From: Paramarasmius palmivorus
Lineage: Eukaryota; Basidiomycota; Agaricomycetes; Agaricales; Marasmiaceae
Direction: 5' to 3'
Assembly (NCBI GenBank): GCA_037176845.1
Contig: JAYKXP010000167.1
Span: 1 to 64,000 of the forward strand
Length of the DNA: 64,000 nt
Of the stretch, positions 45,753 through 56,500 are shown one piece after another. A model generated the notes under the pieces. The model was not told the origin of the DNA, made no database searches, and worked only from the letters and a program-made list of their open reading frames with translations. How positions within the stretch are numbered: position 1 is the first letter of the stretch; every line of letters begins with the position of its first letter. Made by a program: the position numbers and the translations under genes.

Positions 45753-47108
45753 TTAGCGTACTTCTTGGCGTAGCGAGTGAAGCCCTACTCCGTGTCGAAC
45801 CAGCCACCTGGGCAGTAGAGTAGTGAAGTAGCAAATATGCGTGACGCTCTGATATGATCTGTACTTCGGTAGGAAGAGAGCGAATGCGGAGGTTGTAATG
45901 CTATTATATGACTTGTACTTCGAACGGTGCGAATGGCAGGTCGCGCTGAAGGGACTACAACGGGGAGTGGGGAGGTTTGATTTGGTGGCATCGACAGTGA
46001 ATGCGGATAACGAATTGGAGGTCGTGAAGATATTATATGATCTATACTTCAGTAGGAAGAGAACATACAACAGCGGGGCTGAGTGGGGGATATTCACTTC
46101 AGATATCGCTGATAGCGAATGCAGAGGTTGTGATGCTATTATATGACTTGTACTTCGAATGGTACGAATACCGCCCACGCTGAAGAGACTATACAGCAAC
46201 GGGAAGTCTGATCTGGTGGCACCAATAGCGAGTGCGAGGGTCCTGATGCTATTATATGATCTGTACTTCGAATAGAGCGACGAGCGAACATAAAGAATGC
46301 CGCGGAAATTGTAGAGCAGGAGCGAGAGATGGTGAGTATCTCGTAGTAGAAGACGAGGCACGTCTTTCGGAGGGGGCTTGGGGGCAGTGGCATCAAACAC
46401 AGCTCTGTAAGCTTCATGCCCTTTCGATGCTGCCTTCCGCTTGTTGTTAGTGGCGAATTTGGCACGGTACGGGTGGAAGTCATCCAACCTGACAGGCGAG
46501 TTAGGACGTAGGCTTAGAGCTGCAAGATACACACTCACATCAACCTTCAACCCATTTGATATAGCAGAATGAATGGGGTGCTTGCCAAGGGTGTCGAGGA
46601 TATCGTCGTGCTTGGACTCAATATCTTTTGTAGTACATGTCAATCTCTGTTCCTTCTGCTCGATCAGATCACCTCAACGATGTTCCTGGTCTGATGAGGC
46701 GACATGTTCCATGTCTTTGACCATCTCTATAGAAGTTCATGAGGATCTGCTGCTCGGTAGTTGCAAGAGGAATTGCAGACCTTCGTAACGCTCAGTCAGC
46801 TTGACAAAGTAGGTCTTCGCAGGATTTAGGCACCAAGAAGCGAATTCAGCTGAGCCTTGTTACTCTTCTTTTGCTCGATCGAAGAGGTGATTCTCTGCGA
46901 CTCTAGCGCCAATTTCTTGTATACGACAGAGAGCAAGTTGCACCCCTCAACGATGAGTCCTTGGTCTCACAAGACGACCTGTTTTGTAGGATTTCAAGGT
47001 GCGAAGCGTAGAGGAGAGCGTGCCGCATGGACCCAGCAAAGTCATATCTTCATCAGCCACCGCTGGACTCTGCCTATTTCTTTTGAGCGGTAACCAGGAT
47101 TCGGTCAT
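45753..47108 (-). pseudogene. Unrecognised helical protein gene with four in-frame stops
   Basis: From ATG at 47106-47108 one single frame stays coding-like for about 300 codons, broken only by TGA 46947-46949, TAA 46860-46862, TGA 46737-46739 and TGA 46674-46676. Between stops it reads LALCRIQEIGARVAENHLF, FASWCLNPAKTYFVKLTERY, IEMVKDMEHVASSDQEH, LTCTTKDIESKHDDILDTLG and SPVRLDDFHPYRAKFATNN, amphipathic and charged like a coiled-coil. All four stops fit single C-to-T changes of CGA or CAA. The last third of the open frame lies in a short tandem array and is probably not original coding sequence. I know no name or function. Confidence 0.5.
45840..46275. repeat. Irregular tandem array with ATTATATGAYCTGTACTTCGA core
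   Basis: The core ATGCTATTATATGA followed by CTGTACTTCGAA-like sequence occurs at about 45850, 45897, 46029, 46132 and 46246, linked by AGCGAATGCGGAGG-like words. Spacing varies from about 49 to 132 bp. Confidence 0.7.
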
Positions 47109-47579
47109 GCGTATTCAGCTCTGGCTTGGAATGACTGTATCAAGCTAGTTTAGTTTTATTTCCTTAGAACAGTTTAAAATCAACGTACCGGAGGCATAGG
47201 TTGAAAAGACATGCAGGACCTATTACCATTTGCAATAACGACATTCTTTGGCATGATGGGAGCTAAAGTGTTTGTGAGTGAGATCCTAGCATGTATCTTG
47301 AGGGCTTACGGGTATAAGTGACAATGAGACCTGGACCAAGGTCCATGAATGTTGCTTACATGTCTGTTGGCTTCCCCACAACAGCGGGTACTAATCCCTT
47401 GAGCCACGAAGAGGCCAGACATATTCAAGGGGTAGATTTGTATTCAGCATTGAGATATTTAACGCACAATGTTTTTATAGCTCAACGGCATTAAGATGCA
47501 ATCATCAAACATAGCTTACAAAGCCACAAGAAAGGATACGATGTCGAAGCTACGGACTTGAATCGGACGACTACATTGC
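47109..47579. other. 3' flank of the RGG-box gene
   Basis: No gene. Positions 47360-47447 match 50364-50450 (shared ATGTCTGTTRGCTTC and CCTTGAGCC...GAGGCCAGACAT), the 3' flank of the Spt5-like gene. Confidence 0.55.
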
Positions 47580-47692
47580 TTAGTTTCCACCTCTACCTCT
47601 ACCCCTTCCTCTGTTTCCAGTCCCTGTACCTCTACTGTTGACAGAAACACCTCGACTGAGATTTTTGCCTCGGTGACTACGCACTTCAGTCA

Positions 47693-49651
47693 CCCCCCAT
47701 ACAGGACCTAATAGGTCCATCCCTTGAGGTGAGCAGTTGGGCCTCTTAGGTGGGTTTTTTAGTTGTGGTTACCTCAATAGGCAACTACCTCTACCTTAAG
47801 CCTGCAATAGGGTATTTTCCTGGAATTCAGCTAAATTGAGCTTTAGGCAGCTACCTATATAGTATAAAAGATTTCAAGCTATTGCCTGGGCTTTTATTGG
47901 TAAATACCATATTTGTGTGACAGAGGGTGTCAGGGGTCCTGATTCTGAAAAATAGGCTATAAAATAGGCATTTATGCTCTGATATTGCTTTCAATTATTC
48001 TATTGATGCCTTTATCTTGTTTTAAGTGTTTATAAGACTTGGATAGTGTAAATCCTATATAATTGTGCCTATTTCTCATTAAATAGCATGCTCTCCAATA
48101 TAGGCTATACAAATGTAAATGTGACATATAAAATGCTATTGAGTATTGATATTAGACATAATAATCAGAGTAAAATAATATAAAACTCTAACCACAAAAA
48201 GCAGCACAGTATTTACTATTAGTAGCTTAAAATATAGATGCTAACACTATAAAACTGTAATCTTATCAATTTGGTGAGTATTATAGGTAGCTATCTGTAA
48301 ATTGAAAGCAGATATCTGATTCCATATAACTTAAGAATCTCTATCTATCATTTAAAAATAAGATAGGTAGCAACTTGTATCCTCTAGGCACTTGCTTTAA
48401 TATAAATGGTGTCTACCATAGCTCATAGGTATATACCTTGAGTTAGTCTATACTATAGGTAATTACCTGAAAGTGATATGGGTAACAGGTAGTAACCTAT
48501 ATCTTTCAGGTATCTGCCCTAACATCAATGTATCTACCACAGATCTCAGGTAGTTGCCTCAGGCTCTTTTAGACTACAGGTAATTACCTCAAAGCTATAT
48601 AAGTGACAGGTGTTTGCCTGAGATAGATATATAAAATAATACATATATTATTATACTTTCTATAATCCAAAACAGGCAAGGACCCAGAGGAATTCATGAA
48701 TTAATTTTTTACATACTTTATGGCGCTTTTTTGGGCACTTTTTTAACAGGAAAATAATTCCCACCCCTTCTGACATCATTTAAACATTATTTTAAAGTTA
48801 TTTTAGAGTTTTTGAGCGCTTTTTGAGCGCTTTTTTTAATGGAAAATTATTCCCACCCCTTCTGACATCATTTGAGATCTTCTCCACTCCGCTTTTTTGG
48901 TCCCAAAATAGAAGGTGCTCTTACCTCACTATTTTCTACCTGGAATCAATGCATTGGGGGGCTATTGGGGCATGCTGGGGGGCTATAAAAATCACATTTT
49001 TGAGGGAATATGTTCTAATATGTTCTAAAAGCATGCTACTGCAATTGGGGGGCAGGAGAATGCAAAAAAAGCAGTCCAAATATGGTAATTCAGGAAAATG
49101 GCATATTGGATCTTGGGCTACAGGGCAGATATTGACATGGGGTAAGTTGGAGGACCTAGATACATTAAATACAAGGCTGGAGACACCAAATAGTACATAG
49201 ATTAGTGGGATAATGGTGTTTAAATATCAAAAATACTGAAAATCTCCGAAATTGGGGGAATAAGATTACAGGATGGGATGTAATGCAGCTAGGGCTTAGA
49301 TGTTGTGGAACAGAGATGATATATATGTCTCCTTGATGGGTTTACAATCCTGGAGAGCTGCCTATTTTTCCAGATTTATTACAGCTAAATTCGCTTTTTT
49401 TGGACATTGGTAATACTATACCACAGGGAATGATTGGGATAGGCTAATTCTTGTTCATAACCCACTCTATGGTATACAGATGACGAATATATACTTGCCC
49501 AAGCACTCCTGTATGTGCAACACCTTGTTCAATCCAATGTATTGTACAGTTATGTAACACAGGCAGTAATACATGAATAGCACCTCAGGGAAGCATCCCA
49601 GCACCAAGGAGAGTTGAGAATCGAGTTCAGGCACTCAAAATACACTTTCCT
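47693..49651 (-). mobile_element. Repeat D, copy 2, inside the RGG-box gene
   Basis: About 1.96 kb between two RGG-coding stretches. Its right half matches 22286-23231 in inverted orientation; its left half is AT-rich and full of AGGTA..TACCT palindromes. CACTT occurs near both ends (47689 and 49646), but the true ends, and therefore the duplication, are not settled. No coding frame is recognised, so it is non-autonomous. Confidence 0.5.
47775..48625. repeat. Array of imperfect AGGTAnnTACCT palindromes
   Basis: Ten or more variants occur, for example AGGTATATACCT at 48428, AGGTAATTACCT at 48460 and 48583, AGGTAGTAACCT at 48488 and AGGTAGTTGCCT at 48549. They lie mostly 30-60 bases apart at the right end, with weaker ones further left. 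Confidence 0.7.
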
Positions 49652-50134
49652 ACTTGACCACAACCAGCACCACGACTTCCACCATGGGGATGGTGAGCTT
49701 GAGCTCTACCAGGCATGCTACCTCGGTGACTACGAATTGGGGGGGCTCCACGAGCAGGAATGATGACTCCATGACCACGGCCAGTGCCACGATTTCCATC
49801 AAGACCTGTACCACGAATAACAGCGGTGATTCCACCTGGTACATTCCCGCGGCCACGTCCAACGACAGCTACGTGTTGACCTTGAATTCCTCGACCAACT
49901 CTGCCCAACAACTCTGTGCCATCTGAGAATAATGGGTCTGTCGTTCTGGCAGAGTCACGTTCCCGGTGCAACCATGGGTGAAAGGGGCCTTTGGTTTCGG
50001 GGATCATGTCATTGCTTTCAATGGATGTATCGGCGTCGGCACCTTCGATATCAACGAGAGAGGTTTCTGTATTCAAAAGGTGAGTAAATATCGATGAATA
50101 AGTTGATACAATTACCTGTGTCGCTGTTTGCCAT

Positions 50135-50557
50135 TGATATGGGGGTAGACGGGCTGTTCCGTCTGCTAAAAGCGTCGTTTAAATATGTCCTACACCAACA
50201 CCCTGAATGGCAACCTAAAGGCCGTGATGTAAACAATTCAGCCTCGAAGTTAACTCGTGGTGATGTCAGCCTTGATAATGAAAAACCTAAAATCGTAAAT
50301 GAAACCACAAGAATATGTCAAAGGCACGAAAAGATACAAACAAAGATTGCAGGCAGCAGAGTGATGTCTGTTAGCTTCACCGTCAAGACAGTTACTGGTC
50401 CCTTGAGCCGTGTAGAGGCCAGACATCTTTCAAGGGTTCAAGGTATTCAGAAGATTTATCATTACGCGCGATCTATCTATAATGTAATAATAAACATCCA
50501 AGGTAAGTTAAGAAAATACAGATACATAATACCGTCGATAATTAGCAATATGATAAT
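50135..50557. other. Intergenic: 3' flank of the Spt5-like gene and promoter of the RGG-box gene
   Basis: No gene on the minus strand. It contains the 87-bp segment (50364-50450) shared with the RGG-box gene's 3' flank. Confidence 0.5.
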
Positions 50558-53109
50558 CTAAGTCTCGGTCGTCTTCCGTCTCTTCTGGTTGCGCTGAACG
50601 CCTTTCTTTTCTTTGATCTCTTGTGCCTCTTTGTCCATGCGAGTGAAAGCCTCCTTCTCAAGCTCTATCTGACACACGTCTGAAGCCCGCAACTTATACT
50701 CTACATTCTCATCTACAGCTCCAGTTTCGCTGTCGACAGAGCAACACGCATACATGGCTTCGGATTGACTGGCCAAGTTGCGAGGAACAGTAGCAATGCC
50801 AAAAAAAACGTATTCCCCGGCATGGTCTCCCTTTAGCACATACAGTGCCTTCTTCATCTGAACAGCGATTCCCCGCATTTCAATTTGCATGGCATTGGGA
50901 AGAATGCGATCTTGTTTTTTGTGCCGATAGAAAATACAGCAATCTCCGAGTTCCGTGTAGCCCACTTTGACCGTCCGTTCGAGACCTTTGAATGTATAGC
51001 GAAACTGGCCATCTTTACCGAAGAGTTTAACCCAAAACAGGAGTCTGACGGGTTTCCCCTGAAGCTCATAAAGCCAACGATGGCTTGGATGTGCATTATT
51101 GGACCACGTTCGGCGACACCGCACATTAACTGGTGACTCTAGGAACTTCAACATCTTCTGGATGTCTTCTGGAGTTACTACCGGCATCGGTCTTGTTGCT
51201 GGCTTGTCAATGACCAATTCATCCGATATCGCTATGTGCTTGTAGCTCGTGCGACCCATGATACGGTCTCTCATCTCTGCAATGCTACCGGTTTCCTTGT
51301 TGCTAGGGTCATTATCGATGTCACAAGCCCAAGACGAGGAATGCAGCCGGTTATCGGGTTCGTGGAGGTAACAGGATGATGAAGAAGACCCGTAATATGT
51401 TGGAGGATTGAATTTCGGATGAGAGTATCCAACGCGAACTACAAATGGTGGCTGGGCTGCTTCGACAACATGTAGGGGCATCTGCGAGCTGAATGAAGTC
51501 AGTCATCTTCGACACACCACTTATGATAAGCACATACTCAAGGTCAAGAACGAAGTCATAATCCACTTCGAACCTGTCACCGACAGACCCTTGCACAATC
51601 CATTCCATCTGTATCATCAAACTGCTTGCTGTCTGGCACCCATATCTGACATCTGTCACCCGCGCTCTACCTCTATATCCCCGAGAAAAGACGTTGACCT
51701 CTCTGAACATCCAAGGAATACTGTGAACATGGCCATTGCGAACTTCTCGATCAATTTGCACTGGAGTGAGGAGTTCGGGGTGTTTCTCCGCCAAGATATG
51801 TCGGACATCCTTTGGATCGGTTTTGAGAAACGATGTCTGATACTCAGCAGCTTCCATCCAGGGAATGCTGGGTACGGATTGAGAGAATATGCTCCGCTGC
51901 GGTGGTGTGTAGCGAACCAGAAAATTCGGCTCCACCAACACCTGGATATGTTCCTTTTCCTTCAGAGTACAAGAACCTTTCTGAATCTCTATGATGTTCC
52001 TGGTGTGGACGAGAGTCTGAAGATGTCCGCAACCATGGAATTCACTCTGCTCGACCACAAACCCATCCCATCCATGAATCGTGTGCTGAACCAAATCGCC
52101 GGTCTTCCAAGACTTCTGGACACCCCAGCCAACATGTCTTCGTATGTTATCCGTGTCTACGGTGTAGAGACCATCCTGTTCCACTGCTACCACCTCTCCC
52201 AAGATGCCAGAGATTCTGGTTACGACACGCTCACCCACTTGAAAGTCCCAACCAGCTACACGCAGGAAGTGGTCCGTGAGGATAGGATGACTGCAAGAAT
52301 AGAAGAGCATGCCTTCCCGTGGCGTAAGAGGACGATGGAGGGGTTTGACGAATTCGGTAGAGACAACTTCTACGCGAAGACCATGATCGACGTTGTATCT
52401 GCAAGTAGACAAAAACTCTCGGGATAGAGACTCGACATCATGCAAGCATTGCACTACCTCATCATGCAAGCTCACTTGGTACGCACTGCTGGTCTGTATT
52501 GCCTTCACTGGCACACGCGGAATGAGGAGAACAGTGAGCTCTTTGCAACCAGATGACACCACTATTGCGGCATCACCATGATAGTGTCTCAAGCTATCGC
52601 ATCGCTTGAGTGTCTCTGGTGGTATCGAGTGTTTGGAATGCGTATGTTGAGGGATGGCGTCTCGTGTTTCGTCCTTGCAAGCAATTGGCTCTTCAGGAGG
52701 AGCATTCGTGGCTAACTCCTCTTCTGATATTGACCATGTAGCGTCTGGGAGTTCTGAAGGAGGAGGTGGAGGCGTTGTGTAACGACATTCGTTTTTCCTG
52801 ACTTTGTGAGGTGGATTGGTGTATAAACACACCCAGCTACCAGTTGAATGCTCGAGAGCAGCTCTTTGATAGTGTTCAATTAGTAGCTGCAAGGACAGAG
52901 GTGTCTCGTAGACGTCCATCTGTACCATTTTGATGCTGTTGAGGCCTGTTGGACTCCTAACGACATGCCGACACATGCTCAAAGCGAGTGCGGTTAAAGC
53001 TGGATTTTGGGTTTCCACATAGAGGAAATTGTCCTTCGGCCGCCTGGCATAGAGAGTCACATTGCAGTCTGCTGGCCTCTTGGTCTGAAAAATTTTGCAG
53101 AATTCCTTC

Positions 53110-53522
53110 TGTTAGCAGCAATAATCCTTAGCGACGGGTAAGCACGTAACACTTGATGTCAAAGCAAGTGGACCGTGATCAACGCCTAAGTGAATCAACT
53201 AGGTCAAGGATAGAGATGATGATCGAAAGACTTGTGAAAAGCCTTGAGACTGTGTTTAGCAGTGCTGGTACAAGACAATAGCAAGAGACGATGATATTCG
53301 ATGTAGAGAGTACACAGTTTATATAGTGGAAAGTTCAATAGCATAAAGGACAAGTAAGTATAAATGAATATGCCACACCGATACGATGGTATGAGAATAA
53401 GAAGCATAAAGACCACAATGAACAGATAAGACTACAAAGGAAAGTCCAGATAGAGAACAAGGACAATAGAGTAGCTGAAAAGATAATCAAATGATACCAT
53501 AAAAGGATTAATTATTCTAACA
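53110..53522 (-). repeat. 3' LTR of copia element 2 (413 bp, complete)
   Basis: TGTTAG...CTAACA ends. Aligned to 57724-58109 with a single substitution. It contains a TATA-like TATATAAA (minus strand, 53318-53325). Confidence 0.92.
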
Positions 53523-53531
53523 CTCCCCTTC
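53523..53531 (-). other. Polypurine tract of copia element 2
   Basis: GAAGGGGAG on the minus strand directly before the 3' LTR start; it overlaps the pol stop. Confidence 0.75.
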
Positions 53532-56500
53532 AAACCGAGCATAGTCCCATTTGACTTGCGAAGTGTTTGACCTTTGCAGAGGGTAATCCTTTTGTCAACG
53601 GATCAGCCAACATGTCTTCGGTTGGACAATACCCCAGCACAATTTTCCCCTTTTCGACCGTATAACAGATAAAATGGAACCGTATGTCGATGTGTTTCGT
53701 TCTCGCATGGAAGCAGTCTCCTAGAGATAAGGAAATCGCTCCTTGGTTGTCTGTTTTTAACAGCAGTGGTTCCTCCTTTCCTCCAAAAATTTCGGACATA
53801 AAAGACCGAATCCATAAGGCCTCCTTTGCCGCGTGCATGAGCGCGACGTATTCGGCTTCTGTTGTGGAGAGAGCTACTAGAGGTTGCCTTTTCGACGACC
53901 ATGATAGAGCCCCACCGTTGAGCATGAACACGTATCCTGAGATAGCTCTCCGTCCCTCTGTAGTCATTCCATCCGCATCCGAATACCCTACTACCCTTTG
54001 ATGGTCTTCCGTCTTTTCATTTGTTTGCCTGTATGATAGCCAATAGTGCATGGTCCCCTTTAAATATCCGCAAATCCTCAGCAACGCATTCCAGTCCTCT
54101 CTTGTCGGTTGTTGTAGATTGGTAGAGGACTGTGAGAGCGCATATGTGATGTCTGGCCTGGTTGCTATGGATATATACTGTAGTGCTCCGACTAATTCTC
54201 GAAATGGCATTGGGAAGGGAGCATTCATGGTACTGGTCCCAGTTTCGAAGGATGGGTTCGAGTGTTTTCCAGCATTCTTTGCATTCAGTTCCCTGTGGAT
54301 GGTCGCATCTGTTGACACGCCAGTCTTTGTCTCCGTAGAGAAGGGCTGCTTGGGCCGTTCTGTGGTCGAATGATGGATTTCGTCGTTTGGCAGCTTTAAC
54401 AAGCCAGGTAATGGGGGAATAGACAAAGGGACTGCGGGAGTTGAGATCTTCGAGTTGTTGGGTAGACATGATTTTGGTTTGAAGGGGGCAGAAGTTGGTT
54501 TGATGTTGCTTAGACCGAAGCGTTCCAATACTGCTTTTATGTATGATGTTTGGCATAGCCGAATTATCCCATGTTCCTGCTGGATCTCAATGCCTAGTAA
54601 CCAATTGATTTGTCCTTCATCAGTGACTTCCATTTTGGATTTAATTTTGCTCTTGGCTTTCATCATTTTCTTTTCATCTTCTGCCACAATGGTCATGTCG
54701 TCGACGTGGATGAATATGATGGTGAAGGGATTTTTCCGGTAGAACACTGCGTGATCATGTTCGGATCGTGTGTATCCTAGTTCTTTCATCCATTGGACAA
54801 ATTTTTCGTTCCATCGTTTTCCTGCTTGGTGGAGTCCATACAATGCCACTTTTAGCTCCATTGCTTCTCCTGGTTTGGCTCCAATGTCTAATCCTGGTGG
54901 GAGTTTCATGAATACCCTTTCTTCGGGTTTTAATCTTCCATAAAGGTATGCGGATTTTACGTCCATCTGATGGATGGTCATATTGTGATGTGCCGCTACT
55001 GACAGAATGGTTCTGATGGAAGTGAATTTTGCCACTGATGCGAATGTGTCATCCAGCAAGTAATCTATCCCTGGTATTTGGCGAAACCCTTTTACCACAA
55101 GTCTGGCTCTGTACCTGTCTACGTTGCCTTCCTTGTTGCGCTTAGATCTGTATACCCATTTGTTTGGAAGAATGTCCGTTCCGGGAGGAGGCATGGATAG
55201 GGAGTACGAATCTTGGTTCTTTAGTTGGGTGATTTCATCTTTCATCGCTTCCAACCATTTTTCCTTGTTTGGTCCTTCTAGCGCTTGTTGGTGTGTGAAA
55301 GGATCTGATTTTTCCATCTTGCTAGTGACTTTGGCTATGCTGGCGGTTAGATGTTTTTCGGTGATTCGGATTTCTTTCCCTCCCTCTGCAGTTCCTTGCT
55401 GAATTTGTTTTACTTTGTCTGTGGGTTGTCGTCTTCGTTTTCCGACTATTACTTCAGGATCAAGGAATTCCATTTCTTCTTGTGTTGCTTCGTTGATAGG
55501 GGGACCAGTTTCAGCGACAGATTTTAACAATCCTTCTAATTGTTCTTGCTCCCCTTCGCTGATACTTGTCTTCCTATCTGAGAAGTATATGCTCCGTTCC
55601 ACCGTTATGGATCTGGTCTTTGGCCAGTAAACTCTGAATCCATTGGATTCTTTGTCTGGACCTAACCAGTGTCCATCTACGGTCATTGGTCCAAGCTTGT
55701 CTGGTTGGTCATCCCGTTTTACGAAGACGTTGCATCCCCATGATCTGATGTATAACCCATTTGGATGTTGTTTGTATCTTCTCCAGTAAGGTGTTTCTCC
55801 TTGTATAGCTTTATGGGGAACTCTATTCCATAGGAATACTCCATAGTCAACGGCATATCCCCATAGCCACTTTGGTAGCGATGATCCGATTAACATCACT
55901 CTGACGTAATTGAGTAATGTGAGATGTGCACGTTCAGCGTCTCCATTGTGTTCGGATGTATCGTGAACTGTCAGCCTTCGGATAGTGCCTTTGCTTTCCA
56001 AGTATTCGGCAAATTCTTCTGATAAGAATTCTCCTCCTCGGTCGGAATGTAAGATTTTAATCTTTATGTCTTCCTGTGTGAGAAGTCGTTCTTGGTGAAT
56101 GACGTATTTGGCGAAGGCTTCTCCTTTGGATCGTAGGAGCACTTCTGTTAACCAATGTGTGTGACTGTCTAGGAGAGTTAAAGCATATTCCCCTCCTTTG
56201 TATGTTTTGATTGAGGCGGGTCCCCACACATCCATGTGAATAATGTCACCGAACTTTTCAGCAACTGGATGTTCGTTTGATTTTCCTACAGGATGACGTT
56301 TGCCTTTTGCAGCTAGGCAGATGTCACATGTTCTCGGTTGTTCCATTTTCTTGTGGTCAAGTTTTAGTCCTGTGATTTTTCCTTCGGTGATCAATCTGGT
56401 GACATATTCGTAATTTGTATGTCCAAAAATGTCGTGAGCTTCTTGTAGTGATATGACATGTATCTTGGTTGCTGATAACGCGTATTCATTGTGGCTGTTC

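Larger units (their letters stand above)
47580..50134 (-). pseudogene. RGG-box protein gene split by repeat D
   Basis: ATG at 50132-50134 starts a short exon, MANSDT. A 49-bp intron (50067-50115, GTAATT...ACAG) leads to an exon reading TSLVDIEGADADTSIES, KGPFHPWLHRERDSARTTDP and then Gly/Arg-rich sequence (GRGRGNVPGG, GNRGTGRGHG). At about 49650 it runs into repeat D. On the far side of D (47692-47580) a matching tail reads RSHRGKNLSRG and GNRGRGRGRGGN, then TAA. RGG boxes bind RNA and are typical arginine-methylation targets. The gene lies 424 bp downstream of, and co-oriented with, the Spt5-like gene. The two halves share the RSHRG word, so one could be a duplicate rather than the continuation of the other. 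Confidence 0.5.

Noticed and set aside
49654..49926. Ser/Thr-rich plus-strand frame
   Set aside because: It is the complement of the glycine/arginine-coding exon, and its composition is explained by that.
51351..51490. Apparent frameshift between two long open frames of the Spt5-like gene
   Set aside because: A 49-bp intron (51489-51537, GTATGT, CTGAC, CAG) joins the exons in frame; no mutation is needed.
51591..52427. 278-codon plus-strand frame
   Set aside because: Antisense to the KOW-coding exon, with no splice logic and no motif; a shadow of the real gene.
53204..53416. 70-codon frame, identical at 57791-58003
   Set aside because: It lies inside the two LTRs of copia 2; duplication comes from the LTRs, not from a conserved gene.
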